NCBI GenBank assembly: GCA_046719185.1
Contig: JBDNDK010000032.1
Location: 1 to 17,458 of the forward strand
Origin: JBDNDK01 sp046719185
GTDB lineage: Bacteria; Armatimonadota; UBA5829
DNA: 17,458 nt
Direction: 5' to 3'
Below, piece by piece: positions 8,190 through 14,619 of this stretch. A model generated the notes under the pieces. That model searched no databases. It was not told where the DNA came from and saw only the letters and a program-made list of their open reading frames with translations. The position numbers and the translations under genes are program-made. How positions within the stretch are numbered: position 1 is the first letter of the stretch; each line of letters starts with the position of its first letter.

Positions 8190-8265
8190 TGGTGCTCGCG
8201 ATGCGATTCGAACGCACGACCTCTTGCTCCGGAGGCAAGCACTCTATCCACTGAGCTACGCGAGC
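8190..8265 (-). tRNA. tRNA-Arg (anticodon CCG)
   Basis: A full 76-base cloverleaf on the minus strand. The acceptor arms are GCTCGCG (8265-8259) and CGCGAGC (8200-8194). The D stem is GCTC/GAGT. The anticodon stem is CTTGC/GCAAG around the loop CTCCGGA, with anticodon CCG at 8232-8230. The T arm contains TTCGAAT, the discriminator base is A, and the 3' CCA is encoded at 8192-8190. It reads CGG, a rare codon here because most arginines in the window use AGA. The 25 bases to the glycosidase-like ATG hold no terminator, so the tRNA and the mRNA may share a transcript that RNase processing separates. The 85 bases upstream (8266-8350) are nearly pure A/T and I could not choose a single promoter there. 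Confidence 0.96.
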
Positions 8266-8350
8266 TGATATTAATATGATAACATACAAATACTTAAAAT
8301 ATATAATAAAATAACTTGTTATATTAAGTTTGTTATAGCACATTTATAGT

Positions 8351-8379
8351 TTGACATTGTGGACTCTAGACTTTAGAAT
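8351..8379 (+). promoter_or_regulatory. Sigma-70-type promoter for hisS-aspS-rarA
   Basis: A perfect -35 TTGACA (8351-8356), a 17-base spacer and a -10 TAGAAT (8374-8379; five of six to consensus). Transcription would start near 8386, about 66 bases before the hisS ATG. This is the best promoter match in the window, and it sits upstream of a housekeeping operon. Confidence 0.8.
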
Positions 8380-8389
8380 ATTTACAGTT

Positions 8390-8421
8390 AGCGGGGGAAT
8401 CTATTAGATTTCCTCGCTTTT
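8390..8421 (+). promoter_or_regulatory. GC-rich leader hairpin before hisS, terminator- or attenuator-like
   Basis: AGCGGGGGAATCT (8390-8402) pairs with AGATTTCCTCGCT (8406-8418) over 13 base pairs with two G-U pairs and a 3-base loop, followed by four T residues. It begins only about 5 bases after the predicted transcription start. The leader is too short for a T-box (no specifier stem or UGGN bulge region), so a simple attenuator, a protein-binding site or an mRNA-stabilising 5' hairpin are the options. Confidence 0.6.
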
Positions 8422-8451
8422 AGTACTTAATACCAAATATCGGAGTTTTAA

Positions 8452-9711
8452 ATGCCTGAATATACTGCACCTAGAGGAACAAAAGATGTATTGCCTGAGG
8501 AAACTCCTAAGTGGCAATATCTTGAGAATATGTTTAGAGATATCTGTAAGTTATATGGTGTGCAGGAAATTCGCACTCCTACATTTGAGCATACAGAACT
8601 TTTTACTAGAAATCTAGGTGAATCTACTGATGTAGTTTCAAAAGAAATGTATACTTTTAAAGATAGATCTGATAGAAGTATCACTCTAAGACCTGAAGGT
8701 ACTGCTGGTGCTATAAGAGCTTATGTGCAGCATAATTTAGGTGAAAAACTTCCTGTATGCAAAGTATTTTATATAGCCAATCTTTTTAGATATGAAAGAC
8801 CTCAATCAGGAAGGTATAGAGAGCATACTCAAATGGGAATTGAGGTAATTGGTTCATCTGATCCATCAATTGATGCTGAAGTAATATCATTAGTAGTCCA
8901 TTTTTATAATAAAATCGGTCTTAATGATTATACTTTAAAGCTTAATTCTATTGGCTGCAATGAATGCAGACCATTATACAAAGAAGCTCTTAAGAATTAT
9001 CTTTCAAATAAAGTTGAAAAGATGTGTGATTCTTGTCTCAATAGATATGAAACTAATCCACTAAGAATATTAGATTGTAAAAATCCTGATTGTAAGGATT
9101 TGATTGCTGAATCACCAACACTTGTAGAATATTTAGATGATGATTGCAAAAAGCATTTTGAAGATGTACAAAAATATCTAAATGCATTAAATATTGAGTA
9201 TATTCTAGATCCCAGACTAGTAAGAGGTTTTGATTATTACACAAAGACTGCATTTGAATTTGTTTCAGGCACACTTGGTGCACAGAATGCTATTGGCGGT
9301 GGTGGCAGATATGACAACCTTGTGCAGGATATCGGTGGTAAACCAACTCCAGCAATAGGTTTTGGGCTTGGTCTTGAAAGACTAATAATGACATTAGATT
9401 CATTGAATATTCAATTGCCAATAGATAAAAGTATTTCAGTTTATATAGCACCCCTCGGTTCACCAGCCAGAGAAATGTGTGTGAATATTCTAAAAGACAT
9501 GAGATTAGCTGGAATATCAGCTGATATGGACTACATTGGCAAAAGTCTCAAAGCTCAAATGAAAACTGCTGACAAAATGGGTGCAAAGCTTGCTATAATT
9601 GTAGGTGATGATGAAGTAGCAAGCAATGAAGTTATAATTAGAGATATGTATAGTTCTTCACAAGTGAAACTAAGCGTGAATAAAATCATAGAATATATTT
9701 TTAAAAATTAA
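8452..9711 (+). CDS. hisS: Histidyl-tRNA synthetase (class II)
   Basis: HisRS charges tRNA-His with histidine using ATP. The 419-residue length is normal for the bacterial homodimeric enzyme. Seen: the N-terminal PRGTKDVLPEE; class II motif 2 at about 112-133 (FRYERPQSGRYREHTQMG); the HisA histidine-binding motif RGFDYYT at 258-264; the GGGGRYDNL strand; and motif 3 at about 303-312 (GFGLGLERLI). A cysteine cluster in the insertion (C169, C172, C192, C195, C209, C214; GCNECR, CDSC, LDCKNPDC) matches many Clostridia-type HisRS. The C-terminal anticodon-binding domain starts near 325. GGAG lies 6 bases before the ATG. It is the first gene of an apparent operon with aspS (27-base gap). Confidence 0.98.
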   Translation: MPEYTAPRGTKDVLPEETPKWQYLENMFRDICKLYGVQEIRTPTFEHTELFTRNLGESTDVVSKEMYTFKDRSDRSITLRPEGTAGAIRAYVQHNLGEKLPVCKVFYIANLFRYERPQSGRYREHTQMGIEVIGSSDPSIDAEVISLVVHFYNKIGLNDYTLKLNSIGCNECRPLYKEALKNYLSNKVEKMCDSCLNRYETNPLRILDCKNPDCKDLIAESPTLVEYLDDDCKKHFEDVQKYLNALNIEYILDPRLVRGFDYYTKTAFEFVSGTLGAQNAIGGGGRYDNLVQDIGGKPTPAIGFGLGLERLIMTLDSLNIQLPIDKSISVYIAPLGSPAREMCVNILKDMRLAGISADMDYIGKSLKAQMKTADKMGAKLAIIVGDDEVASNEVIIRDMYSSSQVKLSVNKIIEYIFKN

Positions 9712-9738
9712 GTATATAATGCGGCTATTGGAGGAAAT

Positions 9739-11496
9739 ATGGAAACCAGAACCAAATATTGTGGTGAAGTTGGAATTGATGATATTGGGAAACAATTAAC
9801 TCTTCAAGGTTGGGTTCAAAGAACAAGAGACCATGGAGGGTTAATATTTATAGACCTTAGAGACAGAACAGGATTGGTGCAAGCTGTTATTGATCCAGAA
9901 AAAAATCCAAAAATATTTAGTATGGCAGAGTCTATAAGATCAGAGTTTGTCCTTGAAATTGTAGGAACTGTTCAAAAAAGACCTGAAGGAACAGAGAATG
10001 CAAATTTGCCAACTGGTCAAGTGGAAGTTCATATAGAGATATTGAATATCCTTAATACTTCTAACACACCTCCATTTCCTATACAAGATGGAATTACAAC
10101 AGATGAAATGGTGAGACTAAAGTATAGATATTTAGATTTAAGAAGACCAGAAATGCAAAAAAGACTTATGCTAAGGCATAAGATAGTAAAGCTGATGCGA
10201 GATTATATGGATAGGAATGGCTTTATTGAAGTTGAAACACCAATTTTAATTAAAAGTACACCTGAAGGTGCAAGAGACTATTTGGTGCCTGCTAGATTAT
10301 ATCCGGGAAGCTTTTACGCATTGCCTCAGAGTCCGCAGCAGCTAAAACAGCTATTAATGGTTTCTGGAATTGATAAGTATTTCCAAATAGCAAAATGTTT
10401 TAGAGATGAAGACCCTAGAGCAGATAGACAGCCAGAGTTTACTCAGCTGGATATAGAGATGTCTTTTGTAAAACAAGAGCAAATATTTGATTTAATTGAT
10501 GGTCTTTTTATTGAATTAATCGAAAAAGCTACTGACAAAAAGCTCAAATTTAAACCTATTCCTAGAATCACTTATGCTGAAGCAATGGATAAATATGGTT
10601 GTGATAAGCCTGACCTTCGATTTGAAATGGAAATATTTAATATCACAGAACTTGGAAATAGATCTGATTTCAAAGTGTTCCAAACAGCAAAACAGGTTAG
10701 GGGAATTGTAGCAAAAGGCTGTGCTGATTATAGCCGAAGTCAAATTGATGAACTAACTGAAATGGCTAAGAGATATGGTGCAAAAGGATTAGCCATTATA
10801 GCCATCACTGAATCAGGTGAATTGAAATCACCAATTGCTAAATTCTTTAAACAAGAAGAACTTGATGAAATATTCAAAATATCTGGAGCTGGTAAAGGTG
10901 ATTTGATTATGATGGTTGCAGATGAGCCTAAAGTCTGCAATCAAGCTTTGTCTGCATTAAGAAATGAAATGGGTCATAGACTTGGATTATGTGATCCAAA
11001 TGAAATAGCATTTGCTTGGATAATTAATTTTCCATTGTTTGATTGGAATGAAGATCAAAAAAGATGGGATGCAGCACATCACCCATTCACAATGCCATTA
11101 GAAGAAGATATTCAATATATGGATACTGATCCGGGAAGAGTGAGATCACAAGCCTATGATTTTGTATGTAATGGTGCAGAGCTTGCTAGTGGAAGTATTA
11201 GAATTCATAGAAAAGATATTCAAAACAAAATATTTGAGATGATGAATTACACTCAAGAAGAAATTCAAAATAGATTTGGACATCTTTTGACAGCTTTTGA
11301 ATATGGTGCACCACCACATGGTGGAATAGCACCCGGTATTGATAGATTCATCACAATTCTTACAGGTGATGATAATATTAGACAAGTGATAGCATTTCCT
11401 AAAACAGCAAGTGGGATTGATCCTATGACAGATGCACCATCACCAGTTGATGATGAACAGTTAAAAGAACTCAGCATAAAAATAGCTGAGAATTAG
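9739..11496 (+). CDS. aspS: Aspartyl-tRNA synthetase, probably non-discriminating (Asp/Asn)
   Basis: AspRS attaches aspartate to tRNA-Asp. At 585 residues it is a full bacterial-type class IIb enzyme: an OB-fold anticodon domain (about 1-110), the catalytic core with motif 2 FRDEDPRADRQPEFTQLDIE at 221-240, the GAD-type bacterial insertion (about 285-420) and motif 3 GGIAPGIDRFITIL near 528-541. The anticodon domain has H32 (RDHGG) and G84 (RPEGT). These align with H31 and G83 of the Pseudomonas enzyme, residues linked to relaxed specificity, whereas discriminating enzymes such as that of E. coli have Leu at the first site. So it probably also charges tRNA-Asn with Asp, for repair by GatCAB; that part is inference. 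GGAGG lies 4 bases before the ATG. Confidence 0.98.
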   Translation: METRTKYCGEVGIDDIGKQLTLQGWVQRTRDHGGLIFIDLRDRTGLVQAVIDPEKNPKIFSMAESIRSEFVLEIVGTVQKRPEGTENANLPTGQVEVHIEILNILNTSNTPPFPIQDGITTDEMVRLKYRYLDLRRPEMQKRLMLRHKIVKLMRDYMDRNGFIEVETPILIKSTPEGARDYLVPARLYPGSFYALPQSPQQLKQLLMVSGIDKYFQIAKCFRDEDPRADRQPEFTQLDIEMSFVKQEQIFDLIDGLFIELIEKATDKKLKFKPIPRITYAEAMDKYGCDKPDLRFEMEIFNITELGNRSDFKVFQTAKQVRGIVAKGCADYSRSQIDELTEMAKRYGAKGLAIIAITESGELKSPIAKFFKQEELDEIFKISGAGKGDLIMMVADEPKVCNQALSALRNEMGHRLGLCDPNEIAFAWIINFPLFDWNEDQKRWDAAHHPFTMPLEEDIQYMDTDPGRVRSQAYDFVCNGAELASGSIRIHRKDIQNKIFEMMNYTQEEIQNRFGHLLTAFEYGAPPHGGIAPGIDRFITILTGDDNIRQVIAFPKTASGIDPMTDAPSPVDDEQLKELSIKIAEN

Positions 11497-11517
11497 TTAT
11501 AAATGTAAGAGGCTGAT

Positions 11518-12843
11518 ATGTCTGGTTTATTTGAAAAAGAACAAAAACATAATATCCATAGTCAGCCTCTTGCTGCAAGAATGAGACCAAAAACACTTGA
11601 TGATTTCACAGGTCAAAACCACATATTATCAAATGATTCTCTTTTAAGAAAATCCATTGAAAGCGATGAAATAAGTTCAATGATATTCTGGGGACCACCA
11701 GGATGCGGCAAAAGCACATTAGCTAATATTATTGCAAATACAACAAAAAATTACTTTGAAAATTTTAGTGCAGTTACTAGTGGAGTTCCAGAGCTAAGAA
11801 AAGTAATAGAAAAAGCAAAATCAGTCAAACAGACATATAACAAAAATACAATTTTATTTATTGATGAAATACATAGATTTAACAAAGCTCAACAAGATGC
11901 ATTGCTGCCCTATGTGGAAGATGGAACAGTAATTTTAATTGGAGCAACGACTGAAAACCCGTATTTTGAAGTAAATTCTCCACTCATATCAAGAAGTAGA
12001 ATATTTAAATTTGAAGAGTTGAAAGATGATGATATTGAAAAATTGCTAAAAAGAGCTTTATCAGATGAAGAAAAGGGATTAGGAAAAGAAAAATTAGAAA
12101 TTGATGGTAATGCTCTAAAGCATATTATAAATCTTTCAAACGGTGATGCTAGAAGTGCATTATACACACTTGAATTATCTGCAAAATATGCTAAAAAAGC
12201 AAACAAAAAAATAACTCTTGACATTGCAGAACAAGCAACCCAACAAAGAGCTTTTAGTTATGATAAAGATGGTGATCAACATTACGATATTATATCTGCC
12301 TATATAAAATCTATGAGAGGTTCAGACCCTGATGGTGCCGTATATTGGCTTTCAAGAATGCTCAATGCAGGTGAAGATCCTAAATTTATTGCAAGAAGAC
12401 TTGTGATTCAAGCTAGTGAGGATATAGGAAATGCTGATCCTATGGCAATGGTTATTGCAAATGCAGCGGCACAAGCTGTGATGTTTGTGGGAATGCCTGA
12501 AGCTCAAATTCCTCTTGCACAAGCAACAATATATTTAGCTTGTGCACCCAAAAGCAATGCTAGTTATATTGCAATTAAAAAAGCAAATGATGATATTAAA
12601 AACAAAAAAATAACATCTGTTCCAATGCATCTGAGAGATTCTAGCTATTCTGGAGCAAAGAAATTGGGACACGGAAAAGATTATAAATACCCACATGATT
12701 ATCCTAATAATTATATAGAACAAGAGTATGTAAACAGCAATGAATTACAATTTCCATATTATGAACCAACTGATAATGGTCATGAAGCAAAATTCAAAAA
12801 AAGATTAGAAAGTATTAGAGGAATAAAAGAAAATAAAAAATAA
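11518..12843 (+). CDS. rarA: Replication-associated recombination ATPase RarA (MgsA)
   Basis: RarA is a tetrameric AAA+ clamp-loader-like ATPase acting at stalled replication forks, related to RuvB and DnaX. The 441-residue length is typical. Seen: the N-terminal RMRPKTLDDFTGQNHIL; Walker A GPPGCGKST at 59-67; Walker B LFIDEIHRF at 113-121; sensor 1 GATTENP at 142-148; the arginine-finger region LISRSRIF; sensor 2 GDARSALYTLE; and the C-terminal MgsA domain (about 250-420) with MRGSDPDGAVYWLSRML and the PMHLRD...HGKDYKYPHDY tail. It follows aspS by 21 bases with an AGAGG before the ATG. The same order (hisS-aspS, one extra gene, rarA) occurs in Bacillus subtilis, so the linkage is old. It is probably the last gene of the operon. 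Confidence 0.97.
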   Translation: MSGLFEKEQKHNIHSQPLAARMRPKTLDDFTGQNHILSNDSLLRKSIESDEISSMIFWGPPGCGKSTLANIIANTTKNYFENFSAVTSGVPELRKVIEKAKSVKQTYNKNTILFIDEIHRFNKAQQDALLPYVEDGTVILIGATTENPYFEVNSPLISRSRIFKFEELKDDDIEKLLKRALSDEEKGLGKEKLEIDGNALKHIINLSNGDARSALYTLELSAKYAKKANKKITLDIAEQATQQRAFSYDKDGDQHYDIISAYIKSMRGSDPDGAVYWLSRMLNAGEDPKFIARRLVIQASEDIGNADPMAMVIANAAAQAVMFVGMPEAQIPLAQATIYLACAPKSNASYIAIKKANDDIKNKKITSVPMHLRDSSYSGAKKLGHGKDYKYPHDYPNNYIEQEYVNSNELQFPYYEPTDNGHEAKFKKRLESIRGIKENKK

Positions 12844-12854
12844 GATAATAATGT

Positions 12855-12891
12855 ATCATTTCAATTGAATTTATATTTTCAATTGAATGAT
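12855..12891 (+). repeat. Inverted repeat containing two TCAATTGA palindromes
   Basis: The left arm at 12855-12869 (ATCATTTCAATTGAA) pairs with the right arm at 12878-12891 (TTCAATTGAATGAT) across an 8-base loop, with one bulged base. Each arm carries the self-complementary octamer TCAATTGA, 19 bases apart. It lies 12 bases after the rarA stop, so it could end that transcript, but no T-run follows. It also lies just before the GGGTAT box, where it could act as an operator. Confidence 0.6.
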
Positions 12892-12900
12892 GAGATAAAC

Positions 12901-12906
12901 GGGTAT
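12901..12906 (+). promoter_or_regulatory. GGGTAT, candidate SigB/SigF-type -10 element
   Basis: GGGTAT is the consensus -10 of promoters read by SigB (Bacillus) and SigF (actinobacteria). Here it lies 62 bases upstream of the first gene of a cluster that ends with a SigB/SigF-type sigma gene. The expected -35 GTTT-type box at 13-17 bases upstream is poor (AATTGA or ATTGAA at best). A sigma-70 -10 reading TATACT (12904-12909) overlaps it, so the assignment is tentative. Confidence 0.4.
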
Positions 12907-12967
12907 ACTAAGCTGTGTACATTTGTGATTGTTTTGTCTTCATAGTAATGCTTGGTGGGATTAACCA

Positions 12968-13423
12968 ATGAATAACACACTTTTATATGTTTTGCTTTCA
13001 ATTATAGTGTTTTCATTATCATTCTTGATAATAGCATTTGTTTTTTATATAAAAAAACTTAACAAAATATTGAGTTCTATTGAGAATGATATAAAAGTGG
13101 TAAGAATTCACATTGAGGATATTTCATCTGAAGTGAGAAGTGTAATAAGCAACGCAAATAATTTTGTTTCAGAAGCAAGAATTCAACTCAAAAATGTTGA
13201 TATAATTGCTGACGACGCAAAAATATCAATCAATAATCTTTCAAAGATTTTAACAAAAATAGAAACAATATTAGACTTAGGATTAGTAACAGGTGCTGCA
13301 GCAAAGGCAGTATCAAGTTCAGCAGGAACTGTAAAATTATTGTTTGAAGGAATAAAAGAAGGGATAAAAACCTTAAAAACAAAAAAAGAAATAAATTTGG
13401 AGGATAATAAAGATGAGCAATAA
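12968..13423 (+). CDS. DUF948/YtxG-like membrane protein
   Basis: A 151-residue protein with one N-terminal transmembrane segment (about 4-28, LLYVLLSIIVFSLSFLIIAFVFYI). A long amphipathic helical, coiled-coil-like part follows (IENDIKVVRIHIEDISSEVRS..., KISINNLSKILTKIETI), and the C-terminal LKTKKEINLEDNKDEQ is charged. This is the layout of DUF948 proteins such as YtxG of Bacillus subtilis, a general-stress protein of unknown biochemical role. The last 11 bases overlap the start of the YtxH-like gene, matching the Bacillus ytxG-ytxH pairing. The start is supported by GGTGGG about 11 bases upstream. I infer a stress-related membrane function from the context; similarity outside the topology is weak. 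Confidence 0.75.
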   Translation: MNNTLLYVLLSIIVFSLSFLIIAFVFYIKKLNKILSSIENDIKVVRIHIEDISSEVRSVISNANNFVSEARIQLKNVDIIADDAKISINNLSKILTKIETILDLGLVTGAAAKAVSSSAGTVKLLFEGIKEGIKTLKTKKEINLEDNKDEQ

Positions 13424-13814
13424 TTCTGAAGACAAAAATGTAGTATTAAATTTTCTTGCAGGTTTAGGAATTGGTGCATTAATAGGCTCAATTGCAGCAT
13501 TATTATTGGCACCAAAGTCTGGAAGTGAAACAAGAGAAGATATAAAACATGTAGCCGAAAATGTAAAAGATAAAGCTGAGAAAACAGCACATGAAATTAG
13601 TGAAACAACAGCTGATTTAGTAAGAAAAAGCAAAGAACTACTAGAAACAACAAAAGAAAAATTACATGAAGCTGTTGAAGCAGGGAAAACAACGGTTGCT
13701 GCAAAAAAGGAAGAATTATCTGAAGCTGCTCATAATAAGGTACAAGAAGTAACCGATGCAGCTAAAAGTTTTGCAAACAAAAAGAAAAATGAATCTGGTG
13801 ATGAAGCCAGCTAA
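13413..13814 (+). CDS. YtxH-domain general stress protein
   Basis: A 133-residue protein with a glycine-zipper transmembrane helix at about 11-33 (FLAGLGIGALIGSIAALLLAPKSG), the hallmark of the YtxH family. After the APKSG junction it is one long Ala/Lys/Glu-rich amphipathic helix with heptad-like and LEA-like spacing (NVKDKAEKTAHEISETTADL..., AAHNKVQEVTDAAKSF). It likely anchors in the inner membrane with the helix in the cytoplasm. The ATG lies 9 bases after GGAGG (13399-13403), inside the end of the upstream gene. In Bacillus subtilis ytxH is SigB-dependent, and here it sits in the same run as a SigB-type sigma gene. The molecular role of the family is not known. Confidence 0.85.
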   Translation: MSNNSEDKNVVLNFLAGLGIGALIGSIAALLLAPKSGSETREDIKHVAENVKDKAEKTAHEISETTADLVRKSKELLETTKEKLHEAVEAGKTTVAAKKEELSEAAHNKVQEVTDAAKSFANKKKNESGDEAS

Positions 13815-13835
13815 AATTATTATTCTGGAGTTACA

Positions 13836-14204
13836 ATGGTTGGATTTATTATTGAACACACAACAACTGATGAAAGTACATCTGTTATTAGTGTAAGTGG
13901 GGAGTTGGATATATATACAGCACCTGATTTCAAAGCAAAACTACAAGAAGTATTATCTGAAGATAAAAAGAATCTTATAATTGATTATACTTCTCTTAAT
14001 TATTTAGATAGCACTGCTCTTGGTATTTTGGTTGGAGTATTAAAGAGAACAAGAGAAGCTGGTAAAGAGTTAGCATTAGTTTGTCCAAGCCCAAGAGTGA
14101 AAAGATTATTTCAGTTGACTGGTCTGGATGATGTTTTTGAAATACACCAATCTCTAGAAAATGCCAGAAATTCTTTTGGAAAGGAGAAACCTACAGTTGA
14201 CTGA
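13836..14204 (+). CDS. rsbV: Anti-sigma factor antagonist RsbV/SpoIIAA-like (STAS domain)
   Basis: A 122-residue single STAS domain. When unphosphorylated, such proteins bind the anti-sigma factor RsbW and free the sigma factor. Seen: the VISVSGELDIYTAPDFKAKL opening typical of RsbV, and the phospho-acceptor loop NYLDSTALGILVGVLKR, where S59 in D-S-T corresponds to the serine of the DSTGLG site of Bacillus RsbV. The late LFQLTGLDDVFEIHQSLENA segment is also typical. The Gly after DST is Ala here. GGAG lies 5 bases before the ATG, and the gene ends 8 bases into the RsbW-like start. No phosphatase (RsbU/RsbP) or stressosome gene is visible in the window, so the input signal is unknown. Confidence 0.93.
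   Translation: MVGFIIEHTTTDESTSVISVSGELDIYTAPDFKAKLQEVLSEDKKNLIIDYTSLNYLDSTALGILVGVLKRTREAGKELALVCPSPRVKRLFQLTGLDDVFEIHQSLENARNSFGKEKPTVD
14181..14186 (+). promoter_or_regulatory. Ribosome binding site that decides the rsbW start
   Basis: AAGGAG at 14181-14186 lies inside rsbV, 10 bases before an in-frame TTG at 14197. It supports TTG over the upstream ATG at 14161, which has no such site. Confidence 0.6.
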
Positions 14205-14619
14205 TACAACAATAGACACATTAGAAATGACATTCCCTTGTAAACCTGAATTTGTAGGTGTAGCAAGACTTGTAATGCTTGGTGTGGCAAGTAGAATGAA
14301 GTTTAGTTTTGATGATGTAGAAGATATAAAACTTGCAGTTGCTGAAGCTTGCACTGTCGCAGTTGATTGGGCAGAAAAAAATAAGAAAAACAATTCAAAT
14401 ATAGAACTTAAAACAATTACTGATGATGATAAAATAATCATTGAAATAAATGATAATTCCGGACCAAGAAATGAACCTAATGAAAATGATACCATAAATG
14501 AAGAAGATCTGGGTTCTTTATTGATTGGTATTCTTATGGATGAAGTTGATGTTAAATCAAATGATAATGGAACTAATGTGCGGATGGTAAAATATGTCGG
14601 CAAATCAGAATCCGAGTAA
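14197..14619 (+). CDS. rsbW: RsbW-like anti-sigma factor with degenerate kinase motifs
   Basis: A GHKL-fold protein of 140 residues from the TTG at 14197 (152 from the ATG at 14161). RsbW proteins bind a SigB/SigF-type sigma factor and phosphorylate RsbV. The fold is clear: LEMTFPCKPEFVGVARLVMLGVASRM, then FDDVEDIKLAVAEACTVAV (N-box region), IIIEINDNSG (G1 region, D86), DLGSLLIGILMDEVDV (G2 region) and GTNVRMVKYVG at the end. The catalytic-type E50 is present. The N-box Asn, which holds Mg-ATP and normally reads EACTNAV, is Val54 (GTC, 14356-14358), and the G1 box lacks the second glycine. So kinase activity is doubtful. It overlaps rsbV by 8 bases and sigB by 26, consistent with coupled translation and tight stoichiometry. 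Confidence 0.88.
   Translation: MTDTTIDTLEMTFPCKPEFVGVARLVMLGVASRMKFSFDDVEDIKLAVAEACTVAVDWAEKNKKNNSNIELKTITDDDKIIIEINDNSGPRNEPNENDTINEEDLGSLLIGILMDEVDVKSNDNGTNVRMVKYVGKSESE

Noticed and set aside
8165..8251. 29-codon upstream extension of the glycosidase-like protein (start at 8251)
   Set aside because: These codons lie within and just past the tRNA-Arg gene. The ATG at 8164 gives a clean signal peptide and has its own ribosome site.
8386..8451. T-box riboswitch before hisS
   Set aside because: The leader is only about 66 bases and holds a single hairpin. There is no specifier loop or antiterminator bulge, so a T-box cannot fit.
12918..12925. TACATTTG as a Bacteroidetes-type -7 element (TANNTTTG)
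   Set aside because: No TTG-type -33 element lies at the required distance upstream, and other genes in the window have ordinary sigma-70-like boxes.
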